Assembly (NCBI RefSeq): GCF_052324685.1
Contig: NC_135220.1
Location: 10,201,820 to 10,265,819, forward strand
Reading direction: 5' to 3'
Origin: Brachyhypopomus gauderio
Lineage: Eukaryota > Chordata > Actinopteri > Gymnotiformes > Hypopomidae
Length of the DNA stretch: 64,000 nucleotides
Both the position numbers and the translations under genes were made by a program. Below are positions 43,194 through 55,520 of this stretch, one piece after another (positions within the stretch are counted from its first letter, which is position 1; every line of letters begins with the position of its first letter). The notes under the pieces were generated by a model, which saw only the letters and a list, made by a program, of their open reading frames with translations, had not been told where the DNA came from and ran no database searches.

Positions 43194-44690
43194 GAAAGAC
43201 GAGCCACCAAGATGCCAGGATACATGTCGGCGTGTAAGGAGAAGAAGGCCAAGCGCCATCACGCCTCTTCCCCTGCGCATTGGCATGACGTAAAGGTCCC
43301 AGTTGGGAGGATGCAGCAGGACACTGTTTGTGCCCACATGCTGCATCAAGCCCAGGCGGCCGAAACTGAGGCGGAGTGCTTCTGACTGGCCGCACAGAGG
43401 GTGTGGAGCAAGAGGACCCGCTGGTGTTGTATGTGGGAATGGTGGCTGCGACCCCTCCCAAATTCGAATTCGGGAGTAACGATTCCGGAGAGGAGAGCCC
43501 AACTCCCTCTGTGTATTCAGAGGAAGAGAGCGAGGGTGAGGCCAGTTGCTCTCCCTTCGTGGTTGCGACTCCCACCACATCGGAGGAGGAGAAGGCCACC
43601 CCCCTGTCTTTGTTGTGCTCCACACCGACGGAGTACTACGGGGAGGGTGAGGAGGAAATCAGCTCCACACCGCCTCTCCACTCGGCCCCTACCGAGCGCT
43701 ACAAGAATGAGGAAGCCAGTCCCCCTCCGTCCGTCTACTCGGCGCCCACCGTGTATTACGGGGAGGAGGAGAACATCAGTCCCCCCCGTCCATCTACACG
43801 GTGCCCACAGAGTATTATGAGGAGGAAGAGGACGTCAGCCCCTCTCCGTCCGTTTGCTCGCCCCCCTCAGAGCACCTCCGCGATGGCAAGGAGGGAGATG
43901 GTGCCTCTGTGTGCTCGGAGGAAATCGTGTATTCCGAGAAGGGGTGTCCACGAGGAGAGGAGGTTCCTCATTCCCCCTCAGAGGGAATTAGTATGTGCTG
44001 CTCACACGCCCCGATCTCCAAGGAACCCATGTCCCTGGATCGGAGTGTCTCTGAGGAGGAGGAAGATATGGAGACGTCAACGGGGGAGGCAGCGTTGACG
44101 CAGGGCACGCGAGAGGGCACTGGCATAGCCAGCAGCTTGAGGTGGGGAATCGGGGTGCCCCGGGGGAAGCCCCAGAAGACAGCCAGCGAGCGAGGAGGGG
44201 CAAACCCTCCAGTAGTGCCCAGACGAGCGGTTGCAGCACCCCAACCGAAGCAAACCGGCACACGTCCGTCGAGCACTCCAAGCAGCGCCGCGCGCCCTGG
44301 AAAATCGGTCCCCAAGACAAGAGGGACTCCACCGCCTGTCTCGCCTGCGACCCCAGGAGGGATCACGCCACCACTAGTGCTGTGGCAGGCAGCCAGAATG
44401 TTGTCGTGGCTGCCTGTGCCTGTTTGTTTGTCTATTCCCGTGTTTCTCCCAAACCCACTTTTCCCTCTTGTGCCCTTTATGTTAAATGTACCGGTGTGTG
44501 TGTTTGTGACTGTGCCTGTGTTGAATGTATTTTCTCCTGTCTTCCCAGAGAGGGTGTTTTAGAGCTGTTCGCTGCAGTTCCCACCATCGGGGGAGACTGC
44601 TCTTGGGGGCTCGTGAGTCCGGCGGCTCCGGACCTGCCCATCGGTGTAGGTTCGGGGCTTTCCAGCTTCGCGGGACGCTCCGGGAGTAGC
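43194..44690 (+). pseudogene. Interior of the LTR element: acidic repeat ORF
   Basis: Starts just after the LTR with MPGYMSACKEKKAKRHHA (from 43212) and MLHQAQAAETEAE. A second frame (43376-43800) and a third (43801-44562) continue it through frameshifts, one in the C-run at 43781-43787. The protein is rich in Glu, Ser and Pro, with about 25-aa repeats of SPPPSVYSAPTVYYGEEE type (43500-43870). Pro-rich and hydrophobic Val/Pro segments end it. There is no protease, RT or integrase. It is probably a gag-like or filler product of a non-autonomous element; the function is unknown. Confidence 0.5.
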
Positions 44691-44696
44691 GAGCCC

Positions 44697-44785
44697 CTCC
44701 AGACCCTTACCTGGGGGCGTGTCGCTATGTCATTTGCATGCAGTTATGTCCATGTTTGTAGTTCCATGGGTGTGGGTCATTTGTG
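44697..44785 (+). mobile_element. 3' LTR, left half
   Basis: GGGGGCGTGTCGCTATGTCA onwards matches the 5' LTR, then stops at CATTTGTG (44778-44785). The right half resumes at 56183. Confidence 0.7.
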
Positions 44786-46404
44786 TAGGTACCATGCCTC
44801 CACAGACATAAGGGGAGGGTGCTCTCCCTCGCGGCATGACCACATCAGGACGGATGTGGAACTATGTCAGCAGACGAATCCCCTTTAACACTAGGAACCC
44901 GACAGCCGCGAAAATTTTCGCAAGGCTTAGTGAGGTCCATGTAGCCCACTCCCCTGCTGTGAAGAGATTAACGCCCATTGTCTTGGTAATGCGGTGGAAG
45001 CGTCTCACCCCCAGCTCATACGCCTGCCAAAGCACAAGCGGCTCACCTCCAAGCTCATACAAAGCACCAAACGTGATACTTCACGAAAAACTTGGTTACA
45101 AACAAGCAGACTGTATATGTTACCGATCCTACAACAAACAGCGGAAATTTTGTAGACTCGTGTTTCAAAAGGTACAATTCAAGCGCACGTAGAGACGACA
45201 GTTTCTCAAATGAGTCCCATCAAACAATAAAAATAAATAAAATTGTTTGAACCTCTTTGTATATTGTTTGAAGCTCTTTGTATATTTACTACACTATATA
45301 ATATTTGTTACACTTTCTGTTTCCGCGTTTGAATTCGCGTTTGAAAAGCTAAGAAATTATATGGCGCAATTATATATATGGCTGATAAATGTTGTGATCT
45401 AAACAGCAGACTGGAAAAGGAGAGGAAAAGACAGGAAGAACAAATTCATGTGCTGTAAAACAACTTTATTTTGATCAAACATGGATGTCTATTCCGGGTT
45501 TCTTGAAGTGGAATGTCAAGAAAGTTGAGGGTGTCTTGAAGTTGAGGGTGTACTCGCCAGATGCACTTGCCGCATGCAACACACGCGTTGATGCTGTGGA
45601 GAACAATTCAAGGTACACCTTACATTTTGAATAAAATCTTTCAGAAGACAAAAATACGTAACATATGTGGTGTTACGTATGTAGGCCTACTTATCAACGT
45701 ACCTTCATGTAGTTGTAGCCAACAGTTGCTACACAGCCAGGGTGTACTCGCCGCATGCAACGGGCCACCGGCGTGTTCCTGCGCGCACTGTGTATGCACG
45801 CACCTTCATGATGTCTGTCAACGGCGCACTGCAAAGAACAAAGTACATGTTATATTTTGAACGAATTTATTCATGTGTACCAGCCAGGGACCCTCTTTCT
45901 TACATTTGCGGCAGGTTCATCGTTCATCGCTGCCAAGGTCAACGGGCCACCGGCGTGTTCCTGCGCGCACTGTGTATGCACGCACAGAAGTACATGTTAT
46001 ATTTAGAACGAATTCATTCATGTATAAATTGATTCTGTGAAAATATCACAGGCATGGTTCATAACAGAACGGGAATCCAATTCCAGCAACCATGAGAAAA
46101 ATAACCAGCAACCACGACGAGAAATAAACAGAGGACTAACACGGAAACAGACATGAAATGGCAGGAGATGCGGGGCAGACCGTGACACCGGGTTTCATGA
46201 TGTGCGACTGTGGAACAGAAAGAGAAGAGATTTTTGGTTATGTTCAAATAATAGTGTGTGTGTATATATATGTGTGTGTGATTGGTTGTCTGTAACGTAG
46301 CTGTGTTAACAATTGTAAAGCGCCTTGGGTATTTAGATAAGGCGCTATATAAATTGAAACATTCATTCATTCATATATATATAAATATACTTATCGACGT
46401 ACCT

Positions 46405-48275
46405 TCATGTAGTTTTAGGTACACAGTTGCCACACAGCCAGGGACACTCTGCCCTACACTTGCGACAGGTGTACTTGCCGCATGCAGCGCATGGGGTTAT
46501 GCTGTGGTTCCGGTTGCAGTTTGTCTGCACCTGACACGTAGTCTTCTTTCCAGGAGCAGGCGAAGGACGTGGCGTTCTCTTCAACTCCTTTTCCTGTAGG
46601 AAACGAAGACGGAGTTCCTCAGCAAGAGTACACATAAAAACTCTCCTACTCTCTGTGGACCCCGTACATGCCGTGTACAAAACATGCGCGTTCATCGCTG
46701 CCAGGTCAAGTATGTTATAAAACACTGCAACGGGCCACCGGCGTGTTCCTGCGCGCACTGTGTATGCACGCGCCTTCTGGTCCATGATGTCAACGGCGCA
46801 CTGCAAAGAACAAATACAAAGAAGTACATGTTATATTTTGAATAAATTCATTCATGTATGATAAATTGATTTATCAATGCCAACACATGCATACCTTCGT
46901 CCGGTTGTAGTCCGTCACAGTGTTTGGCTTCTTTTTGCGGTCGTCTGCAATCTCCACGTGCGTGTGCATAGTGCTCAGAACGCAAACTGTTTTGTTGGGC
47001 TTGGAGGCATACACCGTCAGAAGCGCATCATCGGATCTGTACACCTCCGTTGACAACTTCTCACGTCCCTTGGCGTTTTTGGCTTCCAAAGGAACTTCTC
47101 GGCGAATCTTGTTCATTGTCCCAAGCAGAGTCGTGTTGCATTCCAGCAGCTTCTTAGCCAGGGAAAGAGATGTGAAAAAATTGTCTGTGGCTACAGTTCT
47201 GCCCTTGCCCAGGTATGGTTTCATAAGCTTCATCACCACATTCTCGGACACTCTTTCCCCCTTGGGACGATCGGGGTCCTTTCCAAGGTATGGAATGGCG
47301 TTGCACATGTACTTTGTGTTCAACTCAGAAGCAACCCAAAACTTTATTCCAAACTTGTCCGGCTTTGAGGCAATGTACTGGGTGAATGGACAGCGAACCT
47401 TGGTCGGAAACAGCTGCTCGTCGACTGTCAGTTCCTTGCCTGGGGTATAGCACAAAATGCAGTTGTTCACAAATCGCTGCCAGATGTCCGAAATCGCAGC
47501 AAATCTGTCGCTCTTTGCACGCTCCGCACGGGTGTCCTTATTATCAAAGCGCAAGTACCGCATGATTTCTTGGTAGCGGTCCCGTGCCATTGTCTCCTGG
47601 ATCGAAGGCACAGCGAACATTGCCGACCAACAGTCCGACATCGCTCCAACTGGACAGAGGACTGCTCGTAGAAATAGGATTGCTACGAATGCCATAAACT
47701 CGCTGACCGACAAACTCCAGCTGCTGTCTGTTCTGCGGGCTTCATGGACAGTGCAGTCTGTGATGATTCGCAGCATCTCCATGTCGAGCAAACACAGAAA
47801 ACTCTGCAGTCTGCTTGTGATCCTACGCTGTATTAGTAAAAGTAAACAAATGACGCTAGGTAAATTACACGTACTAAATATCATTCAAACACAAGCAGAA
47901 ACACTGGAAAGAAATATGAAGTTACTATACCTTTGCATGCTCTGTAGGCCCGGACGGCTCAACGAATGTTGAATTAGGCGAACAGCTGCTGACACGAGAG
48001 CGTGCGATGCCAACCTTCTCCCAAACAGTTCCATCTTTTGCCCGTACGGTTGGTGCAGGTGTGGTGTCAGCCTGTGTCCGTCTCTTCCTTGGAGGGCTCT
48101 GTTGTACCTCATCCGATGTACTGCTTCTTTCTTCATCGGATGAATCGCTGGTCAAAAAACAGGAGGGTCCTTCTCCCGCATCGGACTCACAGCAGTCCTC
48201 GTTGGTCAGCAAAGCCGCAACTTCTTGACCGGTGAACGTCCTCTGTCTTGCCATGGTGTTTTGCGTCGTCTCCAC
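46405..48275 (-). CDS. piggyBac transposase, copy C (intact, 557 aa)
   Basis: Exons on -: 48275-47931, 47827-46895, 46800-46405. Splice signals and phases are identical to copy A. All three catalytic Asp (about 251, 330, 430) and the nine C-terminal Cys are kept. No stop or frameshift is visible. Differences from A are mostly silent or outside exons. Both transposon ends are inside the window, so this is the reference copy of the family. Confidence 0.93.
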
Positions 48276-48492
48276 ACAGGATAGTAGTGAAAATGTAAGT
48301 CGCCTGCCTTTGGGTTTCAGCTTTTATCATGACTCTGAAGAACACACCCACAACAGCGCATACTAATTATACTTTATTATAATAGGTGGCGCTTCACACA
48401 TAACGCCGAAACCGAAACCGGGCTAATCCCCTGCATACACGGGAACAATAAAAGGTGATTGGACCCGTGATAATGGTTCACGGCAATCCGTG

Positions 48493-49080
48493 AATATCAG
48501 TCAAACACAAGCATAAACACTGCAAAAAATATTATATTACTATGCTGTATGAGTAAAAATAAATAAATGACGCTAAGTTATTTACACAAATGATATATCT
48601 TATTTACACGAACGAAATATCAGTCAAACACAAGAAAACACAAAAAATATTATATTACTATGCTGTATGAGTAAAAATAAATAAATGACGCTAAGTTATT
48701 TACACAAACGAAATATCTTATTTACACGAACGAAATATCAGTCAAACACAAGCATAAACACTGCAAAAAATATTATATTACTATGCTGTATGAGTAAAAA
48801 TAAATAAATGACGCTAAGTTATTTACACGAACGAAATATCTTATTTACACAAATGAAATATCAGTCAAACACAAGCATAAACACTCCAAAAAAATATTAT
48901 GTTATATGTAATATTATACAATATGGACCCGTGATAATGGTTGGTTCAGCCATGTAAATGTGTGGCGCTATTGAAGTGCATACACAAGAAAATCTGAGAC
49001 GCTTGCTTCATACATAACGCCAATACCACGCTAATGATAATGGTTCACCGCTCTAAATAATACTTATGTCAATATGTAGC
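48493..49080. repeat. piggyBac copy C repeat arrays
   Basis: About four 123-type units (48493-48900; one shortened by about 8 bp), then a deletion to a single 137-type unit (48920-49080). Confidence 0.82.
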
Positions 49081-49329
49081 GCTTCACACATAACGCCGAA
49101 ACAGGGCTAAACTTTATTTATTTATTTTAGACTACAAACTAGACCTGGTGCACACAGACTGCACACAGACTAGACCTGGTGCACCACAGAGCTCCTGCCA
49201 CAGAGCTCCTGCCTGTCTTTCTGCTCCTGTCTTGCTCTGAAATTAACATATGTATGGTCCTGCTAATTGGGCAGGAGAAGGAGGGGTGATGTCCTCAGAA
49301 CCTTGAAATCTCAGGAGCTCCAGTGTTAA

Positions 49330-49740
49330 AAGGAGGGATCCCCCTTTGTTAGGTCTTTCTACCTGGCTGCATCAAAGTAGCTACCTAGAGACAAATAGCG
49401 CGCACACCTTCGAGGACAAAGCGGTATTGGTTCTGCACCCGGGCCCGTGCAACACGCGATCGTCGCAAGAAATAACTAGTTCAATAGTTTTATTTCCTTT
49501 GCGGAGTTCTCTAAACCCAATCGCTTCAGCTAGCCAACGATTAAGAACTGTTTGAACATTCGCGCGACGGCCGGACCTCCGCGAATTCATCTTAAAGTCG
49601 ACAGCGATCACTTACCTGGGACACCACGCACTGACCATTGAGGGACCGCCGATCGAACGGCCACCACAGCTTCTCCTGGACGGAGCGACGCGATCCAGCG
49701 GAACCTTCTTCACAAAATCGCAAAAAGGCGTCCTCCTCAA
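49330..49740. other. Unassigned GC-rich stretch between piggyBac C and D
   Basis: CpG-rich, unlike its surroundings. It has no recognisable frame and may be LTR or leader DNA of an unidentified element. Confidence 0.35.
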
Positions 49741-50515
49741 GAGACTGCCTGGCCTATTGCGTGGGCCACGGACGAACAACTCAAAGTAAGACTGTTCATA
49801 CACACTGCTCACCATAGGGTCCACCATTGGACTATCTGCTCATCTTGCTTCAGTCCTGCAGCCACCTCCTTCATCCTCCCCACAGCAATGGTGATGTTAC
49901 TTGTGGGCTCGTCGTTAGCAGGTATATAAGTACAACATCGGTCTCCTACCATGGCACACACTCCTCCTTCTTTGGCGTGTCGCTATGTTGTCTGCGTGCA
50001 GTTATGTCCATGTTTGTAGTTCCGTGGGTGTGGGTCGTTTGTGAGCATGTTCGTAGTCTCACCTGTGCCATGTCTCGAGATCACGAGGGTACGTGTTAAT
50101 GACCTATATAATGTGCGTTTGCGCAATGTTTGAGCTTGTTTTTATCTTGAGTTCATGCCAGCGTGAGTGTTTGTGTGTGCTTACGCTACCGCGCTGGACT
50201 TCACCTGTGTTTGTCACAATTAAAGTATATGTTCACAGTAGTCGTTGTTGTGCTTGCCTCCTCCTCCATGCGTTACAGAAAGACGAGCCACCAAGATGCC
50301 AGGATACATGTCGGCGCGTAAGGAGAAGAAGAAGGCCAAGTGCCATCATGCCTCTTCCCCTGCATGTCGGTACGACGTAAAGGTCCCAGTCGGGAGGATG
50401 CAGCAGGACCCCGTTTGTGCCCACATGCTGCATCAAGCCCAGGCGGCCGAAACTGAGGCGGAGACTGCCTGGCCTACTGCGCGGGCCATGGACAAACAAC
50501 TCAAAGTAAGACTGT
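49741..50515 (+). repeat. Direct repeats flanking an env/LTR segment copy
   Basis: A 55-bp sequence (GAGACTGCCTGGCCTAYTGC...) is at 49741-49795 and 50461-50515 with 4 mismatches. Between them, 49796-50460 is a copy of 42575-43375: an env TM piece (with about 135 bp removed), the LTR (49978-50277) and the start of the MPGYMSA frame. Confidence 0.8.
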
Positions 50516-52186
50516 GCATCTGGGCAGACTTAGAGCGATATGTTGTGATACTCTTTTCTCTGTGCTTAGATCGGTATCTTGTGAATGCTTGTTTACAGTG
50601 GTGTTTATAATTACGTTCATGTTAAACCGTATTCTGTTTAAGGCTTAAAGAGGTATTCTGTTTAAAGCTTAACACTAGGAACCCGACGGCCGCGAAAATT
50701 TTCGCAAGGCTTAGTAAGGTCCATGTAGCCCACTCCCCTGCTGTGAAGAGATTAACGCCCATTGTCTTGGTAATGCGGTGGAAGCGTCTCACCCCCAGCT
50801 CATACGCCTGCCAAAGCACAAGCGGCTCACCTCCAAGCTCATACAAAGCACCAAACGTGATACTTCACGAAAAACTTGGTTACAAACAAGCAGACTGTAT
50901 ATGTTACCGATCCTACAACAAACAGCGGAAATTTTGTAGACTCGTGTTTCAAAAGATACAATTCAAGCGCACGTAGAGACGACAGTTTCTCAAATGAGTC
51001 CCGTCAAACAATAAAAACAAATAAAATTGTTTGAACCTCTTTGTATATTGTTTGAAGCTCTTTGTATATTTACTACACTATATAATATTTGTTACACTTT
51101 CTGTTTCCGCGTTTGAATTCGCGTTTGAAAAGCTAAGAAATTACATGGCGCAATTATATATATGGCTGATAAATGTTGTGATCTAAACAGCAGACTGGAA
51201 AAGGAGAGGAAAAGACAGGAAGAACAAATTCATGTGCTGTAAAACAACTTTATTTTGATCAAACATGGATGTCTATTCCGGGTTTCTTGAAGTGGAATGT
51301 CAAGAAAGTTGAGGGTGTCTTGAAGTTGAGGGTGTACTCGCCAGATGCACTTGCCGCATGCAACACACGCGTTGATGCTGTGGAGAACAATTCAAGGTAC
51401 ACCTTACATTTTGAATAAAATCTTTCAGAAGACAAAAATACGTAACATATGTGGTGTTACGTATGTAGGCCTACTTATCAACGTACCTTCATGTAGTTGT
51501 AGCCAACAGTTGCTACACAGCCAGGGTGTACTCGCCGCATGCAACGGGCCACCAGCGTGTTCCTGCGCGAACTGTGTATGCACGCACCTTCATGATGTCT
51601 GTCAACGGCGCACTGCAAAGAACAAAGTACATGTTATATTTTGAACGAATTTATTCATGTGTACCAGCCAGGGACCCTCTTTCTTACATTTGCGGCAGGT
51701 TCATCGTTCATCGCTGCCAAGGTCAACGGGCCACCGGCGTGTTCCTGCGCGCACTGTGTATGCACGCACAGAAGTACGTTATATTTAGAACGAATTCATT
51801 CATGTATAAATTGATTCTGTGAAAATATCACAGGCATGGGTCATAACAGAACGGGAATCCAATTCCAGCAACCATGAGAAAAATAACCAGCAACCACGAC
51901 GAGAAATAAACAGAGGACTAACACGGAAACAGACATGAAATGGCAGGAGATGCGGGGCAGACCGTGACACCGGGTTTCATGATGTGCGACTGTGGAACAG
52001 AAAGAGAAGAGATTTTTGGTTATGTTCAAATAATAGTGTGTGTGTATATATATGTGTGTGTGATTGGTTGTCTGTAACGTAGCTGTGTTAACAATTGTAA
52101 AGCGCCTTGGGTATTTAGATAAGGCGCTATATAAATTGAAACATTAATTCATTCATATATATATAAATATACTTATCGACGTACCT

Positions 52187-54057
52187 TCATGTAGTTTTAG
52201 GTACACAGTTGCCACACAGCCAGGGACACTCTGCCCTACACTTGCGACAGGTGTACTTGCCGCATGCAGCGCACGGGGTTATGCTGTGGTTCCGGTTGCA
52301 GTTTGTCTGCACCTGACACGTAGTCTTCTTTCCAGGAGCAGGCGAAGGACGTGGCGTTCTCTTCAACTCCTTTTCCTGTAGGAAACGAAGACGGAGTTCC
52401 TCAGCAAGAGTACACATAAAAACTCTCCTACTCTCTGTGGACCCCGTACATGCCGTGTACAAAACATGTGCGTTCATCGCTGCCAGGTCAAGTATGTTAT
52501 AAAACACTGCAACGGGCCACCGGCGTGTTCCTGCGCGCACTGTGTATGCACGCGCCTTCTGGTCCATGATGTCAACGGCGCACTGCAAAGAACAAATACA
52601 AAGAAGTACATGTTATATTTTGAATAAATTCATTCATGTATGATAAATTGATTTATCAATGCCAACACATGCATACCTTCGTCCGGTTGTAGTCCGTCAC
52701 AGTGTTTGGCTTCTTTTTGCGGTCGTCTGCAATCTCCACGTGCGTGTGCATAGTGCTCAGAACGCAAACTGTTTTGTTGGGCTTGGAGGCATACACCGTC
52801 AGAAGCGCATCATCGGATCTGTACACCTCCGTTGACAACTTCTCACGTCCCTTGGCGTTTTTGACTTCCAAAGGAACTTCTCGGCGAATCTTGTTCATTG
52901 TCCCAAGCAGAGTCGTGTTGCATTCCAGCAGCTTCTTAGCCAGGGAAAGAGATGTGAAAAAATTGTCTGTGGCTACAGTTCTGCCCTTGCCCAGGTATGG
53001 CTTCATAAGCTTCATCACCACATTCTCGGACACTCTTTCCCCCTTGGGACGATCGGGGTCCTTTCCAAGGTATGGAATGGCGTTGCACATGTACTTTGTG
53101 TTCAACTCAGAAGCAACCCAAAACTTTATTCCAAACTTGTCCGGCTTTGAGGCAATGTACTGGGTGAACGGACAGCGAACCTTGGTCGGAAACAGCTGCT
53201 CGTCGACTGTCAGTTCCTTGCCTGGGGTATAGCACAAAATGCAGTTGTTCACAAATCGCTGCCAGATGTCCAAAATCGCAGCAAATCTGTCGCTCTTTGC
53301 ACGCTCCGCACGGGTGTCCTTATTATCAAAGCGCAAGTACCGCATGATTTCTTGGTAGCGGTCCCGTGCCATTGTCTCCTGGATCGAAGGCACAGCGAAC
53401 ATTGCCGACTAACAGTCCGACATCGCTCCAACTGGACAGAGGACTGCTCGTAGAAATAGGATTGCTACGAATGCCATAAACTCGCTGACCGACAAACTCC
53501 AGCTGCTGTCTGTTCTGCGGGCTTCATGGACAGTGCAGTCTGTGATGATTCGCAGCATCTCCATGTCGAGCAAACACAGAAAACTCTGCAGTCTGCTTGT
53601 GATCCTACGCTGTATTAGTAAAAGTAAACAAATGACGCAAGGTAAATTACACGTACTAAATATCATTCAAACACAAGCAGAAACACTGGAAAGAAATATG
53701 AAGTTACTATACCTTTGCATGCTCTGTAGGCCCGGACGGCTCAACAAATGTTGAATTAGGCGAACAGCTGCTGACACGAGAGCGTGCGATGCCAACCTTC
53801 TCCCAAACAGTTCCATCTTTTGCCCGTACGGTTGGTGCAGGTGTGGTGTCAGCCTGTGTCCGTCTCTTCCTTGGAGGGCTCTGTTGTACCTCATCCGATG
53901 TACTGCTTCTTTCTTCATCGGATGAATCGCTGGTCAAAAAACAGGAGGGTCCTTCTCCCGCATCGGACTCACAGCAGTCCTCGTTGGTCAGCAAAGCCGC
54001 AACTTCTTGACCGGTGAACGTCCTCTGTCTTGCCATGGTGTTTTGCGTCGTCTCCAC
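52187..54057 (-). pseudogene. piggyBac transposase, copy D, amber codon at Trp182
   Basis: Exons on -: 54057-53713, 53609-52677, 52582-52187, as in A and C. A single C-to-T change on + at 53410 turns the Trp codon of SDCWSAM into TAG (53411-53409). Everything else is open, including the three catalytic Asp and the Cys-rich end. An internal Met (53402) could start a 5'-lacking product, but it would lack the N-terminal domain. It is recently inactivated and could be mobilised in trans by C. Confidence 0.9.
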
Positions 54058-54274
54058 ACAGGATAGTAGGGAAAATGTAAGTCGCCTGCCTTTGGGTTTC
54101 AGCTTTTATCATGACTCTGAAGAACACACCCACAACAGCGCATACTAATTATACTTTATTATAATAGGTGGCGCTTCACACATAACGCCGAAACCGAAAC
54201 CGGGCTAATCCCCTGCATACACGGGAACAATAAAAGGTGATTGGACCCGTGATAATGGTTCACGGCAATCCGTG

Positions 54275-55262
54275 AATATCAGTCAAACACAAGCATAAAC
54301 ACTGCAAAAAATATTATATTACTATGCTGTATGAGTAAAAATAAATAAATGACGCTAAGTTATTTACACGAACGAAATATCTTATTTACACAAACGAAAT
54401 ATCAGTCAAACACAAGCATAAACACTGCAAAAAATATTATATTACTATGCTGTATGAGTAAAAATAAATAAATGACGCTAAGTTATTTACACAAACGAAA
54501 TATCTTATTTACACGAACGAAATATCAGTCAAACACAAGAAAACACAAAAAATATTATATTACTATGCTGTATGAGTAAAAATAAATAAATGACGCCAAG
54601 TTATTTACACGAACGAAATATCTTATTTACACAAACGAAATATCAGTCAAACACAAGCATATACACTGCAAAAAATATTATATTACTATGCTGTATGAGT
54701 AAAAATAAATAAATGACGCCAAGTTATTTACATGAACGAAATATCTTATTTACACAAACGAAATATCAGTCAAACACAAGCATAAACACTGCAAAAAAAT
54801 ATTATGTTACTATGCTGTATGAGTAAAAATAAGTAAATGTAAAAATAAATATTACTTTACTATCCCTTTATTACTTTGTTGCTGCTATTGAAGTGCATAC
54901 ACAAGAAAATCTGGGACGCTTGCTTCATACATAACGCCAATACCACGCTAATGATAATGTGTTTCACGGGAACAATATGGACCCGTGATAATGGTTGGTT
55001 CAGCCATGTAAATGTGTGGCGCTATTGAAGTGCATACACAAGAAAATCTGGGACGCTTGCTTCATACATAACACCAATACCACGCTAATGATAATGTGTT
55101 TCACGGGAACAATATGGACCCGTGATAATGGTTGGTTCAGCCATGTAAATGTGTGGCGCTATTGAAGTGCATACACAAGAAAATCTGAGACGCTTGCTTC
55201 ATACATAACGCCAATACCACGCTAATGATAATGGTTCACCGCTCTAAATAATACTTATGTCA
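54275..55262. repeat. piggyBac copy D repeat arrays
   Basis: Five 123-type units (54275-54885) and three 137-type units (from 54886). Confidence 0.85.
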
Positions 55263-55520
55263 ATATGTAGCGCTTCACACATAACGCCGAAACAGGGCTA
55301 AACTTTATTTATTTATTTTAGACTACAAACTAGACCTGGTGCACACAGACTGCACACAGACTAGACCTGGTGCACCACAGAGCTCCTGCCACAGAGCTCC
55401 TGCCTGTCTTTCTGCTCCTGTCTTGCTCTGAAATTAACATATGTATGGTCCTGCTAATTGGGCAGGAGAAGGAGGGGTGATGTCCTCAGAACCTTGAAAT
55501 CTCAGGAGCTCCAGTGTTAA

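Larger units (their letters stand above)
44889..49325 (-). mobile_element. piggyBac element, copy C (complete, intact)
   Basis: Complete copy with TTAA at 44885-44888 and 49326-49329. The left end CACTAGGAACCCG is followed by a 14-bp palindrome GCGAAAATTTTCGC (44908-44921). The right end is CACTGGAGCTCC (read on -). It has one 137-type unit and about four 123-type units, fewer of the former than A and D. Transposase, both termini and target duplication are all present, so it is the best candidate for an autonomous copy. Confidence 0.95.
50673..55516 (-). mobile_element. piggyBac element, copy D (complete)
   Basis: TTAA lies at 50669-50672 and 55517-55520. It inserted in a small tandem repeat: removing it restores three 24-bp units of GTATTCTGTTTAARGCTT type. 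It carries about five 123-type and three 137-type units, the longest arrays of the four. Sequence variants shared with A show common recent ancestry. Confidence 0.94.

Noticed and set aside
46405-48275. Domesticated host PGBD gene
   Set aside because: Complete transposon ends, TTAA duplications and multiple near-identical copies show a mobile element.
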